A stretch of 7,616 nucleotides of DNA, from contig JAFSHE010000172.1 in the NCBI GenBank assembly GCA_017440445.1, positions 1 through 7,616 on the forward strand, read 5' to 3'. The DNA is from Oscillospiraceae bacterium. GTDB taxonomy: Bacteria > Bacillota_A > Clostridia > Oscillospirales > Ruminococcaceae. Below, piece by piece: positions 1 to 5,677 of the stretch; position 1 is the stretch's first letter; the number at the start of each line of letters is the position of its first letter. The position numbers and the translations under genes are program-made. The notes beneath the pieces are model-generated. The model was not told where the DNA came from. It saw only the letters and a list, made by a program, of their open reading frames with translations, and searched no databases.

Positions 1-897
1 CTGGTACTCTGCGGTCTGTTCATGGCTTCCAGAAAGGTTGCTGCTTCCATGGACTGGCTCAAGACACTCAAGGGCGAGGGCGACAACGTAGGCAAGCTGG
101 TTGAAAAGGGCAAGAGCCAGTTCGCAGGTCCCGAGATCAAGGGCAAGAAGCTTGGTGTTATCGGTCTGGGCGCTATCGGTGCGCTGGTTGCTAACGCAGC
201 AGTTGACCTGGGTATGGAAGTATACGGCGCTGACCCCTTCCTCTCTGTTACAGGCGCTATCCACCTCTCCGACAAGGTAAACTATGTAAAGAGCAACAAG
301 GAGATCTTCGAGCAGTGCGATTACATCACTCTGCACGCTCCTGCTACTGCTGAAACAAAGGGCATGATCAACGCTGAGACCATCGCTACAATGAAGAAGA
401 ACGTTCGTATCCTGAACTTCGCAAGAGCTGACCTGGTTGACAGCAAGGCTATCATCGACGCACTTGCTAACGGCGGCATGGCTGCTTACGTTACAGACTT
501 CGTAACAGATGACCTTATCGGTATCGACGGCGTTACCGCTATGCCTCACCTGGGCGCTTCCTCTCCCGAGAGCGAGGACAACTGCGCTATCATGGCTGTA
601 AACGAGATCAAGGCTTACCTTGAGAACGGCGACATCATCAACAGCGTGAACTTCCCCAACGTTTCCATCCCCATGACAGGCGACGCTAAGATCTGCATCC
701 TGCACAAGAACGTTGAGGGCATCATCAACAAGTACACAGCTGCTGTTTCCGCAGCAGGCCTCAACATCGAGAACATGGTCTGCAAGTCCAAGAAGGACAA
801 CGCTTACACCGTTCTTGACGTAACAGGTAACACAGACGGCGTTGAGACAACTCTCAAGGCTATCGAGGATGTTATCACTGTAAGAGTTATCAAGTAA
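1..897 (+). CDS. serA: D-3-phosphoglycerate dehydrogenase, 3' part (5' end outside window)
   Basis: The enzyme oxidises 3-phosphoglycerate to 3-phosphohydroxypyruvate with NAD, the first step of serine biosynthesis, in the cytosol. The reading frame is open from base 1 (Leu-Val-Leu-Cys-Gly before the first ATG at 22), so the ATG at 22 is internal; about 90 N-terminal residues are probably missing compared with the roughly 390-residue family form. Visible are the Rossmann NAD-binding motif VIGLGAIG (about 157-180), the catalytic Arg in NFARAD (codon 424), and the catalytic His in PHLGASSPESEDN (codon 547). A C-terminal ACT-type regulatory domain runs from about 685 to the stop and begins AKICILHKNVEGI. 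The acidic catalytic position normally Glu in DVFxxEP is Asp here (TDFVTDD, codon 508). Every Ile codon is ATC, unlike the genes downstream, which suggests very high expression. Identification is firm; whether serine feeds back through the ACT domain cannot be seen. Confidence 0.93.
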   Translation: MVLCGLFMASRKVAASMDWLKTLKGEGDNVGKLVEKGKSQFAGPEIKGKKLGVIGLGAIGALVANAAVDLGMEVYGADPFLSVTGAIHLSDKVNYVKSNKEIFEQCDYITLHAPATAETKGMINAETIATMKKNVRILNFARADLVDSKAIIDALANGGMAAYVTDFVTDDLIGIDGVTAMPHLGASSPESEDNCAIMAVNEIKAYLENGDIINSVNFPNVSIPMTGDAKICILHKNVEGIINKYTAAVSAAGLNIENMVCKSKKDNAYTVLDVTGNTDGVETTLKAIEDVITVRVIK

Positions 898-919
898 TTC
901 TGTTTACGACAAATATAAG

Positions 920-949
920 GACCCGAGATGCACTCTCGGGTCTTTTTTT
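920..949 (+). terminator. Intrinsic terminator of serA
   Basis: A perfect 9-bp stem (GACCCGAGA at 920-928, TCTCGGGTC at 934-942) with a 5-nt loop TGCAC is followed by seven T residues (943-949). It begins 22 nt after the serA stop and separates serA from the next promoter. Confidence 0.96.
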
Positions 950-976
950 GTCTACGGATGAAACGTAGCGTTTTCC

Positions 977-1005
977 TTGACAAACCTGTCATACAGCGGT
1001 ATAAT
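977..1005 (+). promoter_or_regulatory. Consensus sigma-A promoter of the sirtuin operon
   Basis: The -35 box TTGACA (977-982) and -10 box TATAAT (1000-1005) both match consensus exactly with a 17-nt spacer. Transcription would start near 1012, giving a leader of about 28 nt before the ATG at 1040. The TTG in the -35 box is in frame with the gene, which can mislead start prediction. Confidence 0.9.
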
Positions 1006-1025
1006 TATAGTATATAACTTAAAAT

Positions 1026-1032
1026 GGGGAGG
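1026..1032 (+). promoter_or_regulatory. Ribosome binding site deciding the sirtuin start
   Basis: GGGGAGG lies 7 nt before the ATG at 1040. It rules against the ATG at 1034 and against longer in-frame starts. Confidence 0.85.
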
Positions 1033-1039
1033 AATGTAC

Positions 1040-1747
1040 ATGACCTTACAGCAGATGGTGGACGACAGCCGCAGGATAGTGTTTTTCGGCGGTGCGGGAG
1101 TTTCCACCGAGAGCGGTATCCCTGACTTCCGCAGTGCGGACGGGCTTTACAATCAGCAGTACAAGTATCCTCCCGAGAGGATAGTAAGCCACAGCTTCTA
1201 TATGAGCCATACGGAGGAATTCTACCGCTTCTACCGTGACAGGATGATATTCGCATCGGCAAAGCCCAATGCGGCTCACCTTAAGCTCGCAGAGCTGGAG
1301 CGTGCGGGAAAGCTCTCCTGCGTGATAACGCAGAATATCGACGGACTTCATCAGGCGGCGGGCAGCAGGGAAGTGGTGGAGCTTCACGGAAGTGTTCACC
1401 GTAATTTCTGCGAGGAGTGCGGAGCATTTTACCCCCTCTCTGCGGTGACGGAGTGCGACAGCGTGCCGAAGTGCAGCTGCGGCGGACGGATAAAGCCCGA
1501 TGTCGTCCTCTACGAGGAGCAGCTTAAAGACGGGGACATCACCCGTGCGGTGGATGAGATATCCTCAGCGGATATGCTGATAATCGGCGGCACATCCCTT
1601 GCTGTGTACCCCGCAGCGGGGCTGATACGGTACTTCAGAGGGAAGTACCTCGTGGTGATAAACAAGTCCCCCACAAGCGCAGATAAGGACGCAGACCTTG
1701 CCATCGCAGACAGCATAGGAAAGGTACTCGGGGAGGTTAAGGTATGA
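1040..1747 (+). CDS. Sir2-family NAD-dependent protein deacylase (sirtuin)
   Basis: Cytosolic enzyme expected to remove acyl groups from lysine using NAD, yielding nicotinamide and O-acyl-ADP-ribose. The 235-residue product carries the family signature in order: NAD-binding GAGVSTESGIPDFRS (18-32), QNIDGLH (98-104), the catalytic His in LHGS (His116), a structural zinc site of four Cys (C124, C127, C145, C147), KPDVVLYEE (152-160), and GTSLAVYPA in the second NAD half. Length is typical of compact bacterial sirtuins. The start at 1040 is preferred: GGGGAGG (1026-1032) lies 7 nt upstream, whereas the in-frame ATG at 1034 is only 1 nt from it and the in-frame TTG at 977 is in the -35 box. First gene of a five-gene operon; the stop overlaps the next start by 4 nt (ATGA). 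Whether it prefers acetyl or longer acyl groups is not readable from motifs. Confidence 0.95.
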   Translation: MTLQQMVDDSRRIVFFGGAGVSTESGIPDFRSADGLYNQQYKYPPERIVSHSFYMSHTEEFYRFYRDRMIFASAKPNAAHLKLAELERAGKLSCVITQNIDGLHQAAGSREVVELHGSVHRNFCEECGAFYPLSAVTECDSVPKCSCGGRIKPDVVLYEEQLKDGDITRAVDEISSADMLIIGGTSLAVYPAAGLIRYFRGKYLVVINKSPTSADKDADLAIADSIGKVLGEVKV

Positions 1748-2157
1748 TAAATAACGGACCTTTTGATATCCCGACCGCAGAGAGACGGCTTTTATCCTCG
1801 TTGAGAAAAAGACCTGCAATGTACCTCGGAAAAAAGAGCCTTACACGATTCGAGGCGTGGTATCACGGATATGAGGCGGCAATAGTGACCGCAGGGCTAT
1901 CCTATTATGAGCATAACATCCTGCCTGACGGGAAGATGAGCATACACGATTATGCGGCGGAAAAGTATCTCGGCAAGGGCAAGGAAAGCACCTGTGGCTG
2001 GATAAACTGCATACGCACATTTGAGCCTGACGATACAAAGGCACTGGACGTATGCTTTGAATTCCTTGACGAGTATCTTATACACCTCGGGTTTGAGCCT
2101 GTCCCCGACTGGGACGAGGAGCATAAAAAATTCTACGCAGAAAACTTTGGAGAGTAA
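1744..2157 (+). CDS. Conserved-looking small protein of unknown function
   Basis: A 137-residue soluble, acidic protein with no signal peptide or membrane segment, whose function I do not recognise. Residues 16-30 contain LLSSLRKRPAMYLGK, a short RP-x-MYLG motif seen at the start of various Firmicutes hypothetical proteins and superficially like the RPGMYIG motif of GyrB-type ATPases, but no other GHKL ATPase motif follows. The middle is aromatic-rich (FEAWYHGYEAA), then a CGW motif, and the C-terminal third looks helical (ALDVCFEFLDEYLIHLGFEPVPDWDEE). The start is set by the ATGA overlap with the sirtuin stop, which implies translational coupling; the next gene begins 2 nt after its stop. 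Tight placement between a sirtuin and a zinc-ribbon protein suggests co-expression, but no role is claimed. Confidence 0.85.
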   Translation: MINNGPFDIPTAERRLLSSLRKRPAMYLGKKSLTRFEAWYHGYEAAIVTAGLSYYEHNILPDGKMSIHDYAAEKYLGKGKESTCGWINCIRTFEPDDTKALDVCFEFLDEYLIHLGFEPVPDWDEEHKKFYAENFGE

Positions 2158-2159
2158 TT

Positions 2160-3248
2160 ATGGAAATGCAATCGGTAACATATCAGTGCCCGAATTGTAA
2201 TGCGGCACTGGAATACAGCACGGAGTACGGCGGCTTCAAATGCCTGTACTGCGACAGCCTGTTTAAAGAGGAAGAAATAAAAAAGCACTTCGCTGAAAAC
2301 GAGCAGATGAAGCTGGAGCAGGCTGACCCTGACCTCTCTGCCGAGCAGCAGGAGATAGAGGAATTCACAGGCGCATCTGCGCTTTATTCCTGCCCTAACT
2401 GCGGCGCAAGCGTTATCTGCGGCGAGCTGGAGGCGTCTGTGCGCTGCCACTTCTGCCATACACCCGTTATCCTTTCGGGAAGGCTCTCGGGCGAGTACAA
2501 GCCCGACCTTATCATTCCCTTCGCCACTACAAGGGAGGTGGCAGAAAAGGCATTTGCAGACTACACAAAGGGAAAATTCCTGCTGCCTAACGGATTCAAG
2601 CAGAATGCAAAGGTGGTGGAGATATCCTCGCTGTACGTGCCTTACTGGATGAAGAGCGGTATCGTCGGCGCTGAGGTAACAGCCTCCGCAAAGAAGGTGC
2701 GCTCATGGCGAGTAGGCGATACCCGCTACACAAATACAAAGATATACGATGTACGCCGTAAGGCGGAGTTTGCATTCATCCGTGTACCCTGCGACGGCTC
2801 TGTGCGTATAGACGACGCACTGATGGAGAGTATCGAGCCGTTCAATTATCAGGGAATAAAGCCCTTTTCCATGTCCTATCTCTCGGGCTGCGCAGCGGAG
2901 AAGTACGATGTACCCTCGGAGCGTGCGCTGGAGCGCATAAACGAGCGCATAAGGCAGGCAGCCGTGGAGGAGGTCAAAAAGGATATAACAGGCTACTCCT
3001 CGGTAACTGTAAGCAGCAGCGAGGTCACCGACAAAAACGGAACAATGGTATATGCGCTGCTGCCTGTGTGGTTTCTGAATTATCAGTACAAGGGCAAGGA
3101 CTATCCGTTTGTTATGAATGGTCAGACGGGAAATCATTTCGGTATTCTCCCCGTAAGTAAGGTCAAGAGCTTCTTCTTCGGGGCGGGACTGTTTCTGTTG
3201 ATAGGAATCGTCGCAAAACTGTTGGGAGGGCTGTTCTTTGGATTGTAA
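2160..3248 (+). CDS. Double zinc-ribbon protein with C-terminal membrane anchor
   Basis: A 362-residue protein of the type usually labelled TFIIB-type zinc-ribbon-containing protein; molecular role unknown. Two CxxC...CxxC zinc ribbons are visible: C10-P-N-C13 with C28-x-x-C31, and C78-P-N-C81 with C96-x-x-C99 (an extra Cys at 87). Between them is a charged helical stretch (about 33-70). A globular region of about 220 residues follows, including LYVPYWMKSG and LLPVWFLNYQYKGKDYPFVMNGQTG. Residues 337-362 form one hydrophobic helix with almost no tail, so this is probably a tail-anchored membrane protein with the ribbons in the cytoplasm. GGAGAG (2149-2154) lies 5 nt before the ATG. Its 3' end overlaps the TPM-domain gene by 11 nt, suggesting the two membrane proteins are made together and may interact. 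Some homologues are mislabelled as PriA-like helicase because of the ribbons; no helicase motif is present. Confidence 0.87.
   Translation: MEMQSVTYQCPNCNAALEYSTEYGGFKCLYCDSLFKEEEIKKHFAENEQMKLEQADPDLSAEQQEIEEFTGASALYSCPNCGASVICGELEASVRCHFCHTPVILSGRLSGEYKPDLIIPFATTREVAEKAFADYTKGKFLLPNGFKQNAKVVEISSLYVPYWMKSGIVGAEVTASAKKVRSWRVGDTRYTNTKIYDVRRKAEFAFIRVPCDGSVRIDDALMESIEPFNYQGIKPFSMSYLSGCAAEKYDVPSERALERINERIRQAAVEEVKKDITGYSSVTVSSSEVTDKNGTMVYALLPVWFLNYQYKGKDYPFVMNGQTGNHFGILPVSKVKSFFFGAGLFLLIGIVAKLLGGLFFGL
3224..3230 (+). promoter_or_regulatory. Ribosome binding site supporting a TTG start for the TPM gene
   Basis: GGGAGGG inside the end of the zinc-ribbon gene is 7 nt before TTG at 3238 but 19 nt before the first in-frame ATG at 3250, where no comparable site exists. 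It favours the TTG start and an 11-nt gene overlap. Confidence 0.65.
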
Positions 3249-4899
3249 GATGATAAGAAAAATGCTCTCGGTGCTGCTGGCAGCGGTGATATGCTTCGGC
3301 GGGCTTGTAATTCCCGCAGCGGCAGAGGGCAGGACTGCATCGGTGCAGGATATATGCGATATGATACCCCTCGTGGAGGAATCGCCTCTGCGTGACTACC
3401 TTGCACACGCTGCAAACGAGATAGACTGCAATATCGCAGTATATTATGTGGATGAGCTTTACGGCGAGGATATCACCGAGTATGCAAAGCGACAGATGGA
3501 AAGCCTTTTCGGGGCGGGCGAAAATGCCGCAATACTTATCGTCCGCTGCGACTCTGTGGGCGACCATGTGCTGGTAGAGTTTCAGGGCGATGACGCAGAG
3601 GAAAGATTTGCCGCAGAGGAATGGCCGCTCATGCATGACGCCATCAACTATGTGGTGAAGTCTGACTACCTCAATGCGGGATACACCTTTGCGGACAATC
3701 TGTGCGATATTGCAAGTGTTTCGGTGGACAGCGGTAAGCCGCAGAATAAGGAATACAGGGGCGTTATCAGCGAGGAGAGCGACAGCATTTCGGACAGCGA
3801 ATATGTGGAGCTTACACAGCTTCTCACCATCACTGCGAATAAGATAAGCTGCAATATCGGAATTATCTTTCAGGATGACCTCGGCGGCGAGGTGCCGGGA
3901 AGGATAGCGGATGAATTCCTTGACAGGGAATTCGGAAAGGACTCTGACTCCATCGTAATGCTGCTTACTACCGACCCTGACGGTCATGACTGGATAAGCT
4001 TTTCCAATGCTGCGGATGTGAAATACTCAGCAAAGGCAGACGATATCTTCAATAACACCTACGATGGAATGACCCATGGCTACGCCAATGCGATAAGGGG
4101 CTTCTGCTCGTATTTCGGCATAAAAAGCGAGTATAAGAGCGAGGAAACAGAGGGCTTTTCGGTAAAGCTTGCCGACCTTGACGATTCTCTTTCCGCAGCG
4201 GAGGAGCAGGCGATACTCAGTCAGATGGAGATAGCTGCAAAGCAGATAGAGTGTAACGTCGGAATAGTAATTACAGATGACCTCGGCGGTAAGAATTCCG
4301 AGAAATATGCAGACAGCTTTGCAGATGAAAGCTTCGGCTACGGCAGCGACAATGTGGTGCTGCTTATGTGCAACGACCATATCCACGAGGACTGGATATC
4401 CGCCTACGGACGTGGTACGGACCTTTACGGCAGACGTATAGACGACCTGTTTGACAGGCTGTATAAGGGCTACGACCGCTCGGGCTTCGCTGAGGGATTA
4501 GAGGAGTATCTGGGCGCACTTGTTTACTACGGCTCGGGCGTAGGTGATGACTATTACTACGATTACGATGACGATTATGAGTATGAATACGACAGCGACA
4601 GCGACCCGTTTGGTAGATTTGTCTTTTCGTGGATAGCACCGCTGGTGGTGGCGCTGGTCATCTCGCTCACTGCTGTAAGCGGTGTTACATCGGGCTACAA
4701 AAGGAAAAAGCCCGTCAGCGCACGTGTTTATATGGATACACGGCGCACACGCTTCCTCAGCCGTCAGGATAACTTCGTGAGAGAGTACACCTCCTCCCAC
4801 AAGATAAGCAGCTCCTCGGGCGGAGGCGGCGGCAGACGCGGCGGAGGCGGCGGCAGAAGCCGCAGCGGACGCTCGGGCGGCGGCGGACGCAGAAGATAA
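3238..4899 (+). CDS. Secreted/membrane protein with three tandem TPM-like domains and Gly/Arg-rich tail
   Basis: A 553-residue protein related to TPM-domain (YgcG-type) membrane proteins; function in bacteria is poorly known. A signal peptide is clear (MIRK then a hydrophobic core, likely cut after AAA at about 27-29). Three diverged copies of one domain follow, at about 32-172, 182-300 and 307-432, each with a phased I-x-C-N-[IV] strand (Cys64, Cys205, Cys339), then a DELYG/DDLGG turn and a helix ending in a FG turn ([24 protein letters not shown]). Copies 2 and 3 also share DWIS. A highly acidic Asp/Tyr/Glu stretch (about 436-456) precedes a single membrane helix (about 461-483). The cytoplasmic tail (486-553) is basic and ends in Gly5-Arg2-Gly5-Arg type sequence. 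Most family members have one TPM domain, so triplication is unusual. The TTG start at 3238 fits the ribosome binding site; ATG at 3250 gives the same mature protein. Cotranscribed with the upstream zinc-ribbon membrane protein. Confidence 0.85.
   Translation: MDCKMIRKMLSVLLAAVICFGGLVIPAAAEGRTASVQDICDMIPLVEESPLRDYLAHAANEIDCNIAVYYVDELYGEDITEYAKRQMESLFGAGENAAILIVRCDSVGDHVLVEFQGDDAEERFAAEEWPLMHDAINYVVKSDYLNAGYTFADNLCDIASVSVDSGKPQNKEYRGVISEESDSISDSEYVELTQLLTITANKISCNIGIIFQDDLGGEVPGRIADEFLDREFGKDSDSIVMLLTTDPDGHDWISFSNAADVKYSAKADDIFNNTYDGMTHGYANAIRGFCSYFGIKSEYKSEETEGFSVKLADLDDSLSAAEEQAILSQMEIAAKQIECNVGIVITDDLGGKNSEKYADSFADESFGYGSDNVVLLMCNDHIHEDWISAYGRGTDLYGRRIDDLFDRLYKGYDRSGFAEGLEEYLGALVYYGSGVGDDYYYDYDDDYEYEYDSDSDPFGRFVFSWIAPLVVALVISLTAVSGVTSGYKRKKPVSARVYMDTRRTRFLSRQDNFVREYTSSHKISSSSGGGGGRRGGGGGRSRSGRSGGGGRRR
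4819..4857 (+). repeat. 21-nt tandem repeat encoding the Gly/Arg tail
   Basis: The 18-nt unit GGCGGAGGCGGCGGCAGA occurs at 4819-4836 and again at 4840-4857, a 21-nt period inside the TPM gene. It encodes GGGGGR twice and could vary in copy number by slippage. Confidence 0.8.
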
Positions 4900-4918
4900 A
4901 AAGAGAGGCAAACGGTCT

Positions 4919-5353
4919 ATGAAGATAGTTATACAGCGTGTGGAGCGCGCAAGCGTTACGGTGGAGGGAAAGGTCTGCGGGCAGATAGGCTGCGGATATC
5001 TTGTTCTCCTCGGAATAGGTCAGGAGGACACCGAGGCAGATTGCGAAAGACTCGCCGCAAAGATGATAAACCTGCGTATCTTTTCGGATGAAAACGGAAA
5101 GACAAACCTGTCCTTAAAGGATGTGGGCGGCGGGCTGCTGATAATCTCGCAGTTTACGCTGTATGCGGATTGCCGCAAGGGCAACCGTCCCAACTTCCTT
5201 ATGGCAAAGGGACCCGAGGAGGCAAACCGCCTGTACGAGTATTTCACGGAGCTGTGCCGCAGGGAGATTCCCCTTGTGCAGACGGGAATATTCGGCGCAG
5301 ACATGAAGGTGGAGCTGCTTAATGACGGACCTTTCACCATCGTACTTGAATAG
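4919..5353 (+). CDS. dtd: D-aminoacyl-tRNA deacylase
   Basis: Cytosolic proofreading enzyme that hydrolyses D-aminoacyl-tRNA (and Gly-tRNA-Ala) and so keeps D-amino acids out of proteins. The 144-residue length is normal for the family. Visible are the N-terminal [17 protein letters not shown], the conserved SQFTLYAD (77-84) and the C-terminal Gly-cisPro motif in NDGPFT (Gly137-Pro138), where the more usual form is NxGPVT. The start at 4919 has AGAGAGG (4902-4908) 10 nt upstream and lies 19 nt after the TPM gene stop. Last gene of the operon; its stop is followed at once by an A-tract and the first of two identical hairpins. In many Firmicutes dtd follows relA, so this placement behind a TPM gene is a different context. 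Confidence 0.96.
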   Translation: MKIVIQRVERASVTVEGKVCGQIGCGYLVLLGIGQEDTEADCERLAAKMINLRIFSDENGKTNLSLKDVGGGLLIISQFTLYADCRKGNRPNFLMAKGPEEANRLYEYFTELCRREIPLVQTGIFGADMKVELLNDGPFTIVLE

Positions 5354-5354
5354 C

Positions 5355-5379
5355 AAAAAAGAGGAGCATGCGCTCCTCT
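5355..5379 (-). terminator. Left hairpin copy; half of a split bidirectional terminator
   Basis: An 8-bp perfect hairpin (AGAGGAGC, loop ATGC, GCTCCTCT; 5360-5379) is preceded by A residues from 5355. Read on the minus strand the hairpin is followed by T residues, so it can terminate minus-strand transcripts. On the plus strand no T-tract follows; dtd transcripts meet the hairpin and then enter the inserted element. Confidence 0.7.
5360..5379 (+). repeat. 20-bp direct repeat, left copy
   Basis: AGAGGAGCATGCGCTCCTCT is identical to 5649-5668. The asymmetric ATGC loop shows that both copies are in the same orientation. Identity stops exactly at both ends (A/C on the left, C/T on the right), as expected of a target-site duplication. 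Confidence 0.85.
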
Positions 5380-5405
5380 CAGCTTGTCGAAAAACTATGT
5401 TTTTT

Positions 5406-5426
5406 GCCTGCGAAGCAGGCTTTTTT
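5406..5426 (+). terminator. Terminator-like hairpin near the left end of the element
   Basis: GCCTGC (5406-5411), loop GAA, GCAGGC (5415-5420), then six T residues (5421-5426). It lies 52 nt after the dtd stop and could end the operon transcript in place of the split original terminator. Confidence 0.7.
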
Positions 5427-5431
5427 AATAA

Positions 5432-5462
5432 ATTTTTCCGACGACATGTGCGTCGGAAAAAT
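5432..5462. repeat. 12-bp perfect inverted repeat in the element
   Basis: ATTTTTCCGACG (5432-5443) pairs perfectly with CGTCGGAAAAAT (5451-5462) around a 7-nt loop ACATGTG. The T-tract precedes the stem on either strand, so it is not a normal terminator. Confidence 0.85.
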
Positions 5463-5469
5463 AACTTCT

Positions 5470-5538
5470 ATCCGCACAACTGTGCGAGTTGACGGCATCT
5501 CCGTCAACGAGTGCGCCAGCTGCGCTTTGAGTGCGGAT
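5470..5538. repeat. Nested hairpin arm in the element
   Basis: ATCCGCAC (5470-5477) can pair with GTGCGGAT (5531-5538), enclosing an 8-bp hairpin GTTGACGG/CCGTCAAC (5488-5508, loop CATCT). Smaller alternatives also exist, for example CGCAC/GTGCG at 5474-5487, so the fold is not unique. Confidence 0.6.
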
Positions 5539-5546
5539 GTTTCGGC

Positions 5547-5564
5547 TGCGGCATGGATGCCGCA
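5547..5564. repeat. 7-bp hairpin in the element
   Basis: TGCGGCA (5547-5553) pairs with TGCCGCA (5558-5564) around a TGGA loop. Its core resembles that of the long hairpin just downstream (GGCGGCA, CGGA, TGCCGCC), so the two may be related units. Confidence 0.75.
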
Positions 5565-5566
5565 AA

Positions 5567-5610
5567 GTCGAAGCCAAAAGGCGGCACGGATGCCGCCTTT
5601 TGGCTTCGAC
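5567..5610. repeat. 20-bp perfect inverted repeat in the element
   Basis: Arms at 5567-5586 and 5591-5610 are perfectly complementary over 20 bp, with a 4-nt loop CGGA (5587-5590). This is the strongest fold in the window and lacks a T-tract on either side. Confidence 0.95.
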
Positions 5611-5620
5611 AAGGAAAACT

Positions 5621-5638
5621 GTCCCAACGGGACTTTTT
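5621..5638 (+). terminator. Weak terminator-like hairpin at the right end of the element
   Basis: GTCCC (5621-5625), loop AAC, GGGAC (5629-5633), then five T residues (5634-5638) that belong to the right inverted-repeat end. The stem is short, so activity is uncertain. Confidence 0.45.
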
Positions 5639-5648
5639 CGACGGTCTC

Positions 5649-5677
5649 AGAGGAGCATGCGCTCCTCTTTCTTTTTT
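5649..5677 (+). terminator. Right hairpin copy with T-tract; other half of the split terminator
   Basis: The same 20-nt hairpin as at 5360-5379 is followed by TTCTTTTTT (5669-5677), giving a complete plus-strand intrinsic terminator. The T-tract runs into the complement of the dpaB stop codon (5676-5678). It is probably the original dtd terminator, now about 300 nt from dtd. Confidence 0.8.

Larger units (their letters stand above)
5380..5648. mobile_element. Hairpin-rich MITE-like element, about 269 bp, no coding capacity
   Basis: The ends form imperfect inverted repeats: the left CAGCTTGTCGAAAAA (5380-5394) matches the reverse complement of the right end (5634-5648, GAGACCGTCGAAAAA) at 11 of 15 positions, including all nine of GTCGAAAAA. 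It lies between exact 20-bp direct repeats. Inside are at least seven hairpins: 5406-5420, 5432-5462 (12-bp stem), 5470-5538 (8-bp outer stem), 5488-5508 (8-bp stem), 5547-5564, 5567-5610 (20-bp perfect stem) and 5621-5633. Open frames across it follow no ribosome binding site and run through the hairpins into dpaB in antisense, so I call none. It may be a non-autonomous transposable repeat; an alternative is a structured RNA-encoding intergenic repeat. No transposase is present in the window. Confidence 0.6.

Noticed and set aside
952..968. Second hairpin (CTACG/CGTAG) upstream of the sirtuin promoter
   Set aside because: A 5-bp stem with a 7-nt loop is too weak to call an operator or a second terminator.
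977..1039. In-frame N-terminal extension of the sirtuin starting at TTG 977
   Set aside because: The TTG is the first half of the -35 box and would lie upstream of the transcript start; the ribosome binding site at 1026-1032 points to ATG 1040.
3163..3987. 274-codon minus-strand open frame opposite the TPM gene
   Set aside because: It lies antisense to a gene supported by signal peptide and internal domain repeats, has no recognisable domain, and reflects codon bias of the real strand.
4498..4911. Ala-rich 137-codon minus-strand open frame
   Set aside because: The Ala runs are just the complement of the Gly-rich codons in the TPM tail.
5380..5648. Group II intron or integron attC site
   Set aside because: Group IIC introns and some attC sites do target terminators, but this is far too short for an intron with a reverse transcriptase, and I see no intron domain V or attC core sites.
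5360..5668. CRISPR array
   Set aside because: There are only two copies of the flanking 20-mer and the internal hairpins differ from one another; there is no regular repeat-spacer spacing.
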